From contig NZ_CP047569.1 of assembly GCF_009903625.1 (NCBI RefSeq), positions 3,326,501 to 3,390,500 on the forward strand: a DNA stretch of 64,000 bases. Direction: 5' to 3'. Below, in pieces: positions 28,043-37,293 of this stretch. Made by a program: the position numbers and the translations under genes. The stretch is from Microbulbifer sp. ALW1 (lineage in GTDB: Bacteria > Pseudomonadota > Gammaproteobacteria > Pseudomonadales > Cellvibrionaceae). The first letter of the stretch is position 1. Each line of letters opens with the position of its first letter. The notes beneath the pieces were generated by a model. It was not told the origin of the DNA. It made no database searches and worked only from the letters and a program-made list of their open reading frames with translations.

Positions 28043-31000
28043 TGTTCGAGTGGATCGTCAGAAACGGGATTCTGGTGACGGTAGCCGTGCTGATCATCGC
28101 GATCCTTGGCCTGGTCGCGGCCTTTCGCATCCCGGTGCAGATGATTCCAGACCTCGAAGTGCGCACCATCTCCATCCGCACCAGCTGGCCCGGCGCCACC
28201 CCGCAGGATATTGAAAAGGAAATCCTGATCGAGCAGGAGGAATACCTGCGCAACATTCCTTACCTGCAGGAACTGCAGTCCACCGCTGACCTAGGCTCCG
28301 CGGATATCGAGCTGGAATTCCCCTTCGGGGTGGACATCCTGGAAACCCAGATTCGCGTCAATAATGCCCTCACCCAGGTACCCTCCTACCCTGAAAATGT
28401 CGACGAGCCGCGGGTTTACGCCACTTCCTTTTCGTCCAATGCGTTTATGTATTACCGGATTTCCCCACTGCCCGGCAACCCGCGCAATCTGGACATGGAT
28501 ATATTGCGGGACTACGTGGAAGACAATGTGCGCCCGCGTATGTCTGGCGTCCCGGGGGTAGCCCAGGTGGATGTGGGCAGCGGTGCCGAACGGCAGATCC
28601 AGATCCGCCTCAAGCCTGAGCGGCTGGCCGAACACAACCTCACGCTAGCCGAGGTGCGCGCAGCGATCAGCGCGCGCAACCGGGATATCTCCGGTGGCGA
28701 AGTGGAAAGCGGCAAGCGCCGTTACCTGCTGCGGACCCTCGGCCGCTTCAAAGACTTGGAAGAGCTACGCGCACTGATCCTGCGCCGAGATGGCGACGGT
28801 ATTGTGCGCCTGGGTGATGTCGCCGAAATCCAGCTGGATCACTTCAAGATCCGCAGTCGCGCCTATGTGAACGGGCAATCGGTGATTTTCCTGTCCATAC
28901 GCAGGGAAAGTGGATCCAATGTCATCGATATCAAGCGGGCCATGGTGGATGAGGTGGCGCGGATCAATCGCGAGCTTCTGGAGCCCCAGGGGATGACGAT
29001 GGCGCTCACCGCCGACGATGTGGGCTATGTGGAAGCGTCGGTGTTCAACGTCTGGAAGAATCTGCTGCTGGGTGCCCTGCTTGCCACCGCAATCATGTAC
29101 GGGTTCTTGCGGTCGTTTCGCACGACCGCGCTGGGTGTAGTGGGCATTCCCATTTGCACTATTGCCGCCTTTATCGGCCTGCTGCTGGCCGGGCGCACCA
29201 TTAACGTCATTTCACTGGCCGGTGTGGCCTTCTCCATCGGCATGACCCTCGACAATAGCATCGTGGTGCTGGAGAGTATCGAGCTGGAACGTCGCCGAGG
29301 ACTGGATCGGCTGCAGGCGGCAATTACCGGTGTTAAAAAGGTGTGGCCTGCGGTACTCGCATCGACACTGACCACCGTGATGGTGTTTCTGCCGGTGGTG
29401 TTTATTGCCGAAGAGGCCGGGCAACTCTATTCCGACATCGCCATCGCCATTTCCGCGTCCATTCTGGTGTCGATGCTGGTGGCCATTACCGTCATCCCTA
29501 CGGCCAGCGCACGCCTCAAGTTTGACGGCAACCGCGCGGAGAACATAGAGGAGGCCATAGAGGAGAACACAGAGGAGACCATTGCCCACAGCCGCTTGCG
29601 TCACGCGGTGGTGGGACGGATTCAATGGCTGCTTGCTACCGCTACCAGGCGTCTTTACTGCATCGCCCTCATCACTGCCATCAGCCTCGCCATTGCCCTG
29701 CTGTTGACACCACCGGCGGAATATTTACCCGAGGGCGAAGAAGCGAAAACCTTCGCCAGTATGAACGCACCGCCGGGCTACAACCTCGCCACCATGAACG
29801 CCATTGGCCTCGAATTACAGGATTATTTTCTGCCATTTGTGGATCAGGATCCGGAACTATTTAATGCCGGCGAGGCCGAGGTGCCGGCAATGAAATTTTT
29901 CATTATCAGTGTGTCTCCACAGCGCCTGCGGATCATTGCTGAAACCAAAGACCCCAGGCATATCGACGAGTTGATGGAGATTATCGTGCGCAAGTACGAG
30001 CGCTATCCCGGTATGCGTGCCTTTGCTACCCGCGGCTCCATCATTAGCAGCAATGATGGGGGCACCCGCAGTGTCAGCCTGGACATCTCCGGGGCCAACC
30101 TCGCCGATCTTTACCAGGTGGCGCGTACCGCCTACAGCCGTGCCCAGGAGATCTTCGATAATCCGAACATCCAAACCCAGCCCACCAGCCTGTCCCTGGC
30201 GCAACCGCTACTGCAAGTAAAACCCCGGTGGGAACGCGCGGCGGAAGTGGGCATGACGGCGGAGGATATCGGCTTTGCCGTTGCGGCACTGACCGACGGC
30301 GCTTTCGTGAACGAGTTTTTTCTCGACGACGACAAGATCGATATGTACCTCTACAGCCAGCAGGGGCCGGAAGCGACCATCGAAACCCTTGAGCAGATTT
30401 CCGTCTACACCCCCACCGGCGCCGTACTGCCACTGTCGGAAATTGCACACATCGAGGAAACGGTCGATACCGCCACGGTACGCCGTATTGATGGCCGCCG
30501 CACCGTCACCCTGAATATCATTCCACCGCGCTCCGTCGCCCTGGAAACTGGCGTGGAGGCTGTGCGCTCGGAGCTTGTGCAATATATGCGCGACAACGGC
30601 CAGGTGCCGCTCGGTGTTTCCATGAACATCTCCGGTGCCGCAGATCAGCTGGATGCCACTCGCGCATCACTGGGGAGCAACTATCTGGTGGCGCTCGCCA
30701 TCATCTATTTGCTGATGGTGGCGATCTTTGCGCACTGGGGCTATCCACTACTGATCATGACCACGATTCCACTGGGTATTGCCGGTGGTATTGCCGGCCT
30801 CGCGCTGCTGAACCTGGTGGGGGCCATTCTGCGCAGTATGGGGTTTGAAGGGATTCACCAGCCGTTCGACATGATCTCCATGCTGGGTTTCCTGATCCTG
30901 ATGGGCACGGTGGTGAACAACCCGATACTGATCGTGCACCGGGCGATTTCCAACCTGAAAGATGAGGGCATGCACGCCGTAGAAGCGGTATCCGAAGCCG

Positions 31001-31260
31001 TGGATTCCCGTCTGCGCCCCATTGCCATTTCCACCATGACCACCATCTGTGGCCTGGCGCCGCTGGTGTTTTTACCCGGTGCTGGCACCGAGCTCTATCG
31101 CGGGGTGGGCGTCATTGTGATGGCGGGTATTATCGGTGCGACCATCATAACGCTGACCCTGCTTCCGGCGCTCACCGTATTTGCACTGGACTGGCACGAG
31201 CGTCACGCCGCCATCAACAGCCAGAACAATCGCCGCCAGAACAATTCCGGCGCCCCCTGA
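28042..31260 (+). CDS. RND efflux pump inner-membrane permease
   Basis: A 1072-residue RND permease with the usual duplicated plan: one membrane helix, a large periplasmic loop, then a bundle of membrane helices, repeated. TM4 contains GMTLDNSIVVLESIELERRRG, with one Asp where AcrB has an Asp pair. This is typical of many environmental HAE1-like pumps. Substrates cannot be inferred. A short acidic repeat segment (IEEAIEENTEETIA) lies in the central cytoplasmic loop. Start and stop overlap those of the adaptor upstream and the ExoD-like gene downstream, so the three genes are translationally coupled. No outer-membrane TolC-type gene is present here. Confidence 0.95.
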   Translation: MFEWIVRNGILVTVAVLIIAILGLVAAFRIPVQMIPDLEVRTISIRTSWPGATPQDIEKEILIEQEEYLRNIPYLQELQSTADLGSADIELEFPFGVDILETQIRVNNALTQVPSYPENVDEPRVYATSFSSNAFMYYRISPLPGNPRNLDMDILRDYVEDNVRPRMSGVPGVAQVDVGSGAERQIQIRLKPERLAEHNLTLAEVRAAISARNRDISGGEVESGKRRYLLRTLGRFKDLEELRALILRRDGDGIVRLGDVAEIQLDHFKIRSRAYVNGQSVIFLSIRRESGSNVIDIKRAMVDEVARINRELLEPQGMTMALTADDVGYVEASVFNVWKNLLLGALLATAIMYGFLRSFRTTALGVVGIPICTIAAFIGLLLAGRTINVISLAGVAFSIGMTLDNSIVVLESIELERRRGLDRLQAAITGVKKVWPAVLASTLTTVMVFLPVVFIAEEAGQLYSDIAIAISASILVSMLVAITVIPTASARLKFDGNRAENIEEAIEENTEETIAHSRLRHAVVGRIQWLLATATRRLYCIALITAISLAIALLLTPPAEYLPEGEEAKTFASMNAPPGYNLATMNAIGLELQDYFLPFVDQDPELFNAGEAEVPAMKFFIISVSPQRLRIIAETKDPRHIDELMEIIVRKYERYPGMRAFATRGSIISSNDGGTRSVSLDISGANLADLYQVARTAYSRAQEIFDNPNIQTQPTSLSLAQPLLQVKPRWERAAEVGMTAEDIGFAVAALTDGAFVNEFFLDDDKIDMYLYSQQGPEATIETLEQISVYTPTGAVLPLSEIAHIEETVDTATVRRIDGRRTVTLNIIPPRSVALETGVEAVRSELVQYMRDNGQVPLGVSMNISGAADQLDATRASLGSNYLVALAIIYLLMVAIFAHWGYPLLIMTTIPLGIAGGIAGLALLNLVGAILRSMGFEGIHQPFDMISMLGFLILMGTVVNNPILIVHRAISNLKDEGMHAVEAVSEAVDSRLRPIAISTMTTICGLAPLVFLPGAGTELYRGVGVIVMAGIIGATIITLTLLPALTVFALDWHERHAAINSQNNRRQNNSGAP

Positions 31261-31844
31261 TGCAGGAAGAGATCAATAACCTGAACCAACTACTGCGGCA
31301 GCTGGAACAGCGTTCGCAAGGGCGTGACCGCGTTACCCTCGCCCAGGTACTGGAAGCGCTGGGGCAGCGCTCTTTCGCGCCCCTGATTCTTGTAGCCGGG
31401 CTGATACTCTTCTCACCGCTTTCCGGCATCCCGGGAATGCCGACGGTAATGGGCCTGCTGATCTTGCTGGCCTCCCTACAAATGCTGTTACTGCGCCGCC
31501 ATTTCTGGCTACCCCAGTGGATGCTGCAAAAATCGATCAACGGCGCCAAATTTCAGCGCAGCCTGCGCTGGCTGCAACGACCGGCGATGTTTGTTGACCG
31601 CTGGCTGCAACCACGCTTGCCCTGGCTGGTGCATCGCGGCGGTACTTACCTGATTGCTCTGGTCTGTACCGCTTTGGCACTGGCACTACCGGTAATGGAA
31701 ATTCTTCCCTTCTCGGCGAGCATCGCCGGTCTTGCCTTGATGGCATTCGGGCTGGCACTGGTTGCGCACGACGGCCTGATTGCCCTACTTGCACTGATGG
31801 TAACGGGTTTACTCGCTGCGCTCCCGTTACAGATTTGGCTTTGA
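31260..31844 (+). CDS. ExoD-family membrane protein
   Basis: A 194-residue protein with an N-terminal amphipathic region (LAQVLEALGQRSFAPLILVAGLILFSPLSGIPGMPT) and about four membrane helices, matching the ExoD (exopolysaccharide synthesis) family. Family function is vague. ExoD was first linked to polysaccharide production and alkaline tolerance in rhizobia. The ATG overlaps the RND permease stop by one base, so it is the third gene of the efflux operon. Its 3' end overlaps the convergent CPBP gene by 18 bases. Confidence 0.88.
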   Translation: MQEEINNLNQLLRQLEQRSQGRDRVTLAQVLEALGQRSFAPLILVAGLILFSPLSGIPGMPTVMGLLILLASLQMLLLRRHFWLPQWMLQKSINGAKFQRSLRWLQRPAMFVDRWLQPRLPWLVHRGGTYLIALVCTALALALPVMEILPFSASIAGLALMAFGLALVAHDGLIALLALMVTGLLAALPLQIWL

Positions 31845-32528
31845 GTGACCGGAGTCTACAGGGGACTCACCCAGCCCAAGCACCTGCGGAAACTTCACCA
31901 ATACGCCAAGCGCGATCAAATCGTACACCGCGTGCCAGACAATGACCGCGAGCAGACTGTCGCTAAGCCAGTACACGGCGCCAAGCAGCAGCCCCATGAC
32001 GGCCGTGATCAAAAAATAAATAAACGAGGCGTAGTGCAACAAACCAAAAATCACAGACGCCACCACCAGCCCCACCAGTGGGGTACTGAAAGACCCTATC
32101 CAGGGCTGCAAAAAACCGCGAAACAGCAACTCTTCACAAACACCCGCAGCCAGTGCCAATACGCCGATATGCCACCAGCTCAAATGGCGGAATGCGCTAT
32201 GCAGCGCCTCACAGTGGGCCCGCATCGTCGCGCCGACGCCGGTATGCGAGCGGGTAATCCCCCGGCCAACCCAGTAGCTCACAAGCGCACCCGCTATGCC
32301 CAATGCAATAGCCCCGAACGCGCTCGACAAAGTCCCGGCACTGATGCCCCAGAACACCGTCACATCACTGAAGTAAAGCCCGACCCCGGCAATGGCCAGC
32401 GCCACCAGTTGCACGGCGAGTGCGGCCATCAGGATCCGCTTTGTCGACACACTTTCCGCGCGCACCGTTTTTTCATCCTTCTCTGCTTGCACGGCCACGG
32501 CTGCCTCGCCCCCTGCTTGTTTCATCAT
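31827..32528 (-). CDS. CPBP-family intramembrane protease
   Basis: A 233-residue polytopic membrane protein of the CPBP/Abi (CAAX protease-like) family. The conserved motifs are EELLFRGFLQPW (EExxxR), FGLLHYASF (FxxxH) and HAVYDLIAL. Such proteins are glutamic-type intramembrane proteases, often of unknown substrate. AAGGAA precedes the ATG pair. It converges on the ExoD-like gene with an 18-base overlap and is divergent from ahpC. Confidence 0.9.
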   Translation of the reverse strand: MMKQAGGEAAVAVQAEKDEKTVRAESVSTKRILMAALAVQLVALAIAGVGLYFSDVTVFWGISAGTLSSAFGAIALGIAGALVSYWVGRGITRSHTGVGATMRAHCEALHSAFRHLSWWHIGVLALAAGVCEELLFRGFLQPWIGSFSTPLVGLVVASVIFGLLHYASFIYFLITAVMGLLLGAVYWLSDSLLAVIVWHAVYDLIALGVLVKFPQVLGLGESPVDSGHSKPNL

Positions 32529-32657
32529 CTACCGGTTCCTTGAATTTGTGACCATACCGTCTTCGCTCCACTGGCGCCCTGACTATACCCGGTAAGAGTC
32601 TGCGGCACCCCGCCCCAAGAGCCAACCAGGCCTAAAACTATCAGACAAAAAACAATG

Positions 32658-32694
32658 ATCAGGTAAAACTATCAATACCATTAAAATCAATAAT
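32658..32694 (+). promoter_or_regulatory. candidate OxyR site upstream of ahpC
   Basis: Four tetramers spaced by exactly seven bases, ATCA-N7-CTAT-N7-ATTA-N7-TAAT, match the OxyR consensus ATAG-N7-CTAT-N7-ATAG-N7-CTAT at 10 of 16 positions. The block ends directly before a promoter-like pair: a poor -35 (TTTTAT, 32695-32700), 17 bases, then a -10 (TAGTAT, 32718-32723). That is the usual position for OxyR activation of ahpC. Confidence 0.5.
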
Positions 32695-32805
32695 TTTTAT
32701 CAACAACTCACATCCAATAGTATTTCTCCCGTACCCGATAACCTGTTTTCAAAAACGGCCCCAAAACGACGGGGCAAAAATTCTCTCAGGAGATAAGGAA
32801 ATACC

Positions 32806-33372
32806 ATGGCTAACTACATCAACAGCGAAATCAAACCGTTCAACGCCAAGGCTTACCAGTCTGGTGACTTCTTCGATGTGTCTGACGCGGACCTGAAGGG
32901 CAAGTGGTCTGTGGTCTTCTTCTACCCGGCGGACTTCACCTTTGTGTGCCCGACCGAGCTGGGTGACCTGGCGGACAACTACGCCGAATTCCAGAAGCTG
33001 GGCGTTGAGATCTACTCCGTCTCCACCGATACCCACTTCACCCACAAGGCGTGGCACGACACTTCCGAAACCATCGGCAAGATCCAATTCCCGATGATCG
33101 GCGACCCCACCGGCAAAATCACCCGCAACTTCGGTGTGATGATCGAGGAAGAAGGCATCGCGGACCGCGGTACTTTCGTCATCGACCCGGAAGGCAAGAT
33201 CCAGATCGTTGAGATCAACGCTGGCGGTATCGGCCGCGACGCCCAGGACCTGCTGCGCAAGATCAAGGCCGCCCAGTACGTTGCCGCCCACCCGGGTGAA
33301 GTGTGCCCAGCCAAGTGGAAGGAAGGTGAAGAAACCCTCGCTCCTTCCCTGGACCTCGTAGGCAAGATCTAA
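32806..33372 (+). CDS. ahpC: alkyl hydroperoxide reductase, peroxiredoxin subunit
   Basis: A 188-residue typical 2-Cys peroxiredoxin that reduces H2O2, organic peroxides and peroxynitrite. The peroxidatic Cys48 lies in FTFVCPTEL and the resolving Cys167 in [25 protein letters not shown] is characteristic of AhpC rather than Prx5. AGGAG plus a second AAGGA precede the ATG, and codon use is strongly biased, suggesting high expression. It is followed after a structured 211-base gap by ahpF, its reductase. Confidence 0.97.
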   Translation: MANYINSEIKPFNAKAYQSGDFFDVSDADLKGKWSVVFFYPADFTFVCPTELGDLADNYAEFQKLGVEIYSVSTDTHFTHKAWHDTSETIGKIQFPMIGDPTGKITRNFGVMIEEEGIADRGTFVIDPEGKIQIVEINAGGIGRDAQDLLRKIKAAQYVAAHPGEVCPAKWKEGEETLAPSLDLVGKI

Positions 33373-33380
33373 ATATCCAA

Positions 33381-33419
33381 GCGGGCCGCCAGGCCCGCCA
33401 CCCCCTGAACTGAGTTCAG
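33381..33419. terminator. two small hairpins after ahpC
   Basis: GCGGGCC-GCCA-GGCCCGC (33381-33398) forms a 7-base stem and CTGAACT-G-AGTTCAG (33405-33419) a second perfect palindrome. Neither has a T-run. They could protect the ahpC message or partly stop read-through into ahpF. Confidence 0.6.
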
Positions 33420-33423
33420 TGGC

Positions 33424-33538
33424 GGTGCCGCTACCGGGGGCAGCTTTGTGAGACACGCCGTAAACCCATCCATGGGGGCTCGGCTGCGGCCGTCCTGGCC
33501 GCAGACGGTCTCACAAAGCTGCCCCCGGTACCGACACC
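33424..33538. repeat. 115-base structured inverted repeat between ahpC and ahpF
   Basis: Outer arms of 31 bases (33424-33454 and 33508-33538) pair almost perfectly, including a 22-base perfect core that begins ACCGGGGGCAGC. The interior holds two more hairpins: CCCAT/ATGGG near 33467-33478, and TGCGGCC/GGCCGCA at 33485-33503. The whole folds as a branched, cloverleaf-like structure in DNA or RNA. It resembles a small palindromic mobile or REP-type element. I cannot test whether it recurs elsewhere in the genome, and I see no second copy in this window. Confidence 0.8.
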
Positions 33539-33583
33539 TTCGCAGCAAAGCACAGCAAACAAATCAAATTTCAGGACACACCG

Positions 33584-35167
33584 ATGTTGGACGCAAACGT
33601 AAAGAAACAACTGGACACCTATCTGCAGAATATCGTCACTCCGATCGAGATCAGTGTGTCCGCCGACAGCAGCCCAAAAGCTGTTGAACTGAACAACCTC
33701 GCCAGCGAAATCGCCGACCTCTCCAGCAAGATTGAATTGAAGCAGGAGAGCCGCAAGCGCACTCCGAGCATGGCCATCGCCCCCGCCGGAGAAACCCCGC
33801 GCGTCAGCTTTGCTGGCATCCCCATGGGACACGAATTCACCTCCCTGGTGCTCGCCCTGCTGCAGGCCGGCGGCCACCCATCCAAGGCAGATCCGGCTTT
33901 GCAGGAACAGATCCGCAACATCCAGGGTGAATTCCACTTTGAAACCTATATTTCGCTGTCCTGCCAGAACTGCCCGGACGTGGTTCAGGCCCTGAACCTG
34001 ATGGCGAAACTGAACCCGAACATCACCCACGAGATGATCGACGGCGCCCTGTTCCAGGAAGAAGTGGACGAGCGCCAGATCATGGCGGTACCCGCGGTCT
34101 ACCTGAACGGCGAACACTTTGGCCAGGGCCGTATGGGCCTGGAAGAAATCGTGGCCAAGATTGATACCGGTGCCGAAGCGCGCAAGGCGGAAGAGCTGAA
34201 CGAGCGCGAGCCCTACGACGTACTGGTTTTGGGCGGTGGCCCGGCCGGTGCCGCAGCGGCGATTTACGCGGCGCGTAAAGGCATCCGCACCGGTCTGGTG
34301 GCAGAGCGCTTCGGTGGCCAGGTGATGGACACCGTCGGAATAGAAAACTTTATTTCGGTACCCTACACCGAGGGCCCGAAACTGGCGGCGAGCCTCGAAC
34401 AGCACGTGAAAGAATACGGTGTAGACATCATCACCGGTCAGCGTGCGGCCGAGCTGAGACGCAAACAGATGATCGAGCTGCAAATGGAGAGCGGCGCTAC
34501 GTTGGCGAGTAAATCCGTGGTGCTGGCCACCGGTGCCCGCTGGCGCGAACTGGGCGTGCCCGGTGAGGCCGAGTACCGTACCAAGGGTGTCGCCTACTGC
34601 CCGCACTGTGACGGTCCCTTCTTCAAGGGCAAGCATGTGGCGGTGATCGGTGGCGGTAACTCGGGTATCGAGGCGGCCATCGACCTCGCCGGTATCGTCA
34701 AGCATGTGACGGTATTGGAGTTCGCCGATACGCTGCGCGCCGACGAAGTACTCGTACGCAAGGCGCGCTCGATGGCGAATATCGACATCATTACCAATGC
34801 CCAGACTACCGAAGTACTCGGCGATGGCAGCAAGGTGAATGGCCTGCAGTACACCGATCGCATCAGTGGCGAGAGCAAAATACTGGAACTGGCCGGTGTG
34901 TTCGTTCAGATCGGTCTGGTACCCAATACCGAGTTCCTGAAAGACAGTGGTCTGGCCATGAACCGTATGGGCGAGATCGAGATCGACAATCGCGGTGCAA
35001 CCTCAATGCCCGGCGTATTCGCTGCAGGTGATGCGACGACCGTGCCCTACAAGCAGATTGTGATTTCCATGGGCGCCGGTGCCACTGCCGCGCTGGCAGC
35101 CTTCGACCATCTGATCCGCACTTCTGTCAGTGACGAAGCGGAAGAAAACCTGTCGATGGCGAGTTGA
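33584..35167 (+). CDS. ahpF: alkyl hydroperoxide reductase, flavoprotein subunit
   Basis: A 527-residue FAD- and NAD(P)H-dependent reductase of AhpC. The N-terminal tandem thioredoxin-like domain carries CQNCPD (about residue 127). The FAD motif is [19 protein letters not shown]. The second redox pair is in [12 protein letters not shown] and the NAD(P)H-binding loop in [15 protein letters not shown], with [15 protein letters not shown] closing the FAD site. AGGA precedes the ATG. The gene follows ahpC, and a terminator lies at 35279-35302. Confidence 0.97.
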   Translation: MLDANVKKQLDTYLQNIVTPIEISVSADSSPKAVELNNLASEIADLSSKIELKQESRKRTPSMAIAPAGETPRVSFAGIPMGHEFTSLVLALLQAGGHPSKADPALQEQIRNIQGEFHFETYISLSCQNCPDVVQALNLMAKLNPNITHEMIDGALFQEEVDERQIMAVPAVYLNGEHFGQGRMGLEEIVAKIDTGAEARKAEELNEREPYDVLVLGGGPAGAAAAIYAARKGIRTGLVAERFGGQVMDTVGIENFISVPYTEGPKLAASLEQHVKEYGVDIITGQRAAELRRKQMIELQMESGATLASKSVVLATGARWRELGVPGEAEYRTKGVAYCPHCDGPFFKGKHVAVIGGGNSGIEAAIDLAGIVKHVTVLEFADTLRADEVLVRKARSMANIDIITNAQTTEVLGDGSKVNGLQYTDRISGESKILELAGVFVQIGLVPNTEFLKDSGLAMNRMGEIEIDNRGATSMPGVFAAGDATTVPYKQIVISMGAGATAALAAFDHLIRTSVSDEAEENLSMAS

Positions 35168-35278
35168 GCACAATACTAGACCCAAACCCGGATACCGGTT
35201 TCCCAGCGGTGTCCGGTCATCTCCCGGCGGGCGCACCCCGCTCGCCATATCTGGGAAACATCCTCAATGATTGCTTGT

Positions 35279-35302
35279 AGCCGGCGCCAGCCGGCTTTTT
35301 TT
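35279..35302 (+). terminator. intrinsic terminator after ahpF
   Basis: AGCCGGC-GCCA-GCCGGCT followed by seven T residues, about 110 bases after the ahpF stop. A looser inverted repeat (TTTCCCAG with CTGGGAAA) lies just upstream. Confidence 0.9.
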
Positions 35303-35409
35303 GTCTACCCTGCTTTCTCGCCTTCCGTCCGCTTTCACCTGATGCCCCTTACCTACACAGAAGCATTCCTCTACAGTGAGATCACCGCAACAAGGATGAT
35401 GAATACAGA

Positions 35410-36255
35410 ATGTCTTTTGCCAATAATAAAAATTACCAAATCTATTATAAGTGTCACGGATCCGGTCCGGCCATTGTCCTTCTTCACAGTTTCCTGTGCG
35501 ATGGGGAAATGTGGTCACCACAGGTAAAGATGCTCTCCGGGCACTTCCGGGTAATCAATATCGACATCCGCGGCCACGGTCGCTCCGACGTCGCTGACGC
35601 CACACTGGATATTTATGATCTGGTGGACGATGTGGTGGCGGTACTGGACCAGGAAGGCATTCAAAGTGCCACCTGGGCGGGACTGTCCATTGGCGGCATG
35701 ATCGCACTGCGTGCCGCGTTTAGCGTACCCGAGCGGGTCAGCCACCTGGTATTGCTGGACACCCACGCGGGTACCGAAACCCGTTTCAAGATTGCCAAGT
35801 ACAAAACACTGGTGTTGCTGACAAAACTGTTGGGAATCCGCCCGATGCTGAACATTGTGAGCAAGCTGATGTTCGGTCGGCACACCCTGCGTGAAAAGCC
35901 GGACCTGGTGACACACTGGAAAGAGAAGTTTGCCGCGATGCCACTCGTCTCCATACAAAACATGGTCGACGCCCTGTGCGGCCGAGATTCATTGAAATCC
36001 CGTCTGGTGGCAATTTCCCAACCGGCGCTGGTGATTGTTGGCGAGGAAGATATCTCGCTGCCGCCACCCTGCTCCGCAGCGATCGCCGAGCGACTGAAAG
36101 ATGCAAAATTTGTGGTGATCAAACACGCCGGACACCTGTCTACCCTGGAGCAGCCAGACAGGGTGAATGAAGCCATGCTGGATTTTCTGTCGGTGCAATT
36201 ACCGTCAATACAAGTACCGTCAATACAGGTACCGCCAATACAGGACGATGGATAA
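35410..36255 (+). CDS. alpha/beta-fold hydrolase
   Basis: A 281-residue alpha/beta hydrolase close to 3-oxoadipate enol-lactonase or esterase-like enzymes. The nucleophile elbow is GLSIGGM with Ser93, the oxyanion region HSFLCDGEMW, the acid in VGEEDISLP and the His in HAGHLSTLEQP. The substrate is unknown. The last 20 residues are a triplicated PSIQV-type pentapeptide encoded by a 15-base tandem repeat (36196-36240), which lies beyond the normal end of the fold. The gene stands alone between the ahpF terminator and the YceI-like gene. Confidence 0.88.
   Translation: MSFANNKNYQIYYKCHGSGPAIVLLHSFLCDGEMWSPQVKMLSGHFRVINIDIRGHGRSDVADATLDIYDLVDDVVAVLDQEGIQSATWAGLSIGGMIALRAAFSVPERVSHLVLLDTHAGTETRFKIAKYKTLVLLTKLLGIRPMLNIVSKLMFGRHTLREKPDLVTHWKEKFAAMPLVSIQNMVDALCGRDSLKSRLVAISQPALVIVGEEDISLPPPCSAAIAERLKDAKFVVIKHAGHLSTLEQPDRVNEAMLDFLSVQLPSIQVPSIQVPPIQDDG
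36196..36240 (+). repeat. 15-base triplication at the end of the hydrolase gene
   Basis: CAATTACCGTCAATA, CAAGTACCGTCAATA and CAGGTACCGCCAATA follow one another in frame, giving LPSIQ-VPSIQ-VPPIQ at the C-terminus. Point differences show that the duplication is not recent. Confidence 0.9.
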
Positions 36256-36523
36256 TCCGCCATACAATGCGCTGGTCACGACTTTGACTCAGACCATGGA
36301 TCAAACTGCAGTGCGGATTGCGGTGCGGATTGTGGTGATGGCCCCTGGCCTCGATTCGGGCGCCTAATCGACGGTTATGTGGAGCCTGGGTCACAGGCCT
36401 TTAACAATCCTTTACTGGCCACTGGAATTCGCGACTGATAGTGTTTAGCCTCAGAACTCAGCAGTCTGTCCCGGTCACGGAATATACAGGCACCTCAAAC
36501 GATTGGAACAGGAGAATTACCCG

Positions 36524-37102
36524 ATGCGTTTTAAGTCTCTCGCCATTGCCGCCCTGCTCGCGCTACCCGTATCTGCCTTTGCCGACTGGCAACTGGTCGG
36601 CGATGACTCCCGTGTCAACTTCGTGTCGGTAAAGAAATCGACCATCGCCGAAACCCACCACTTCAAGGGGTTGAGCGGTAGTATTTCCGACGCCGGCAAG
36701 GCTGAGCTAACCATTGATCTCGCGAGTGTCGAGACCAATATCCCGATTCGCAATGAACGCATGCAGAAGTTGCTGTTTGACACAGCACAGTTTGCCAAAG
36801 CGACCATCTCCGCCAGTGTGGACGCGGCGAAGCTGAAGGACCTTCAGCCCGGGCAGTCCATGTCGGTGAGTGCGGATGTCACTGTGGATGTGCACGGCCA
36901 GCAGAAAACCGAGAAGGCCGACCTCCAGGTGACCGGCCTCGCGGGTAACCAGGTACAGGTAACCACCAATGCCCCCATTATTGTGAATGCCGGCAATTAC
37001 AAACTGCTGGAAGGCATTGAGAAGCTGCGTGAGGTGGCGGGTCTCGACAGCATCAGCCCCATCGTACCGGTGACAGTCAAACTGGTATTCAAACAGGGCT
37101 GA
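36524..37102 (+). CDS. YceI-family periplasmic protein
   Basis: A 192-residue YceI-like protein. A signal peptide (MRFKSLAIAALLALPVSAFA) precedes a lipocalin-like beta-barrel of the YceI family, which binds isoprenoid-type lipids in characterised members. Visible segments are WQLVGDDSRVNFVSVKKSTIAETHHFKG at the mature start, SVETNIPIRNERMQKLLFD and TVKLVFK at the end. The ATG at 36524 has AGGAGAA in front of it. It is followed by a GC-rich hairpin. Confidence 0.9.
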   Translation: MRFKSLAIAALLALPVSAFADWQLVGDDSRVNFVSVKKSTIAETHHFKGLSGSISDAGKAELTIDLASVETNIPIRNERMQKLLFDTAQFAKATISASVDAAKLKDLQPGQSMSVSADVTVDVHGQQKTEKADLQVTGLAGNQVQVTTNAPIIVNAGNYKLLEGIEKLREVAGLDSISPIVPVTVKLVFKQG

Positions 37103-37114
37103 TCAGCCCCTTCG

Positions 37115-37141
37115 CCCCGCAGACTGCGACGCACTGCGGGG
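37115..37141 (+). terminator. hairpin after the YceI-like gene
   Basis: CCCCGCAG and CTGCGGGG enclose an 11-base loop, 13 bases after the stop. There is no T-run, so it is a probable rather than certain transcription end. Confidence 0.55.
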
Positions 37142-37250
37142 CGATACCGCTTTTCGACACCCCTGTAGCGTTCGAATCCCCCAGACTTGCCCCTCCCCCA
37201 CTATCTTCCCCCTGCGATCTTTCTCACAAATCCGCTAGAATCCACACCAT

Positions 37251-37280
37251 CTCGAAACCCGATCACTCGAAACCCGATCA
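37251..37280. repeat. two exact 15-base tandem repeats before the DUF2058 gene
   Basis: CTCGAAACCCGATCA is present twice in direct succession. It ends immediately before the ribosome binding site of the gene at 37294, so it lies in the likely 5' untranslated region. Confidence 0.9.
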
Positions 37281-37293
37281 AAGGTATGTGTCC

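Noticed and set aside
33431-34705. 424-codon reverse open frame across the ahpCF repeat and ahpF
   Set aside because: It is antisense to ahpF with no recognisable protein features, and its end lies in the structured repeat.
37165-37185. tRNA-like GTTCGAATCCCCC after the YceI gene
   Set aside because: The upstream side does not pair with CCCCC, and no D-arm or anticodon arm can be built.
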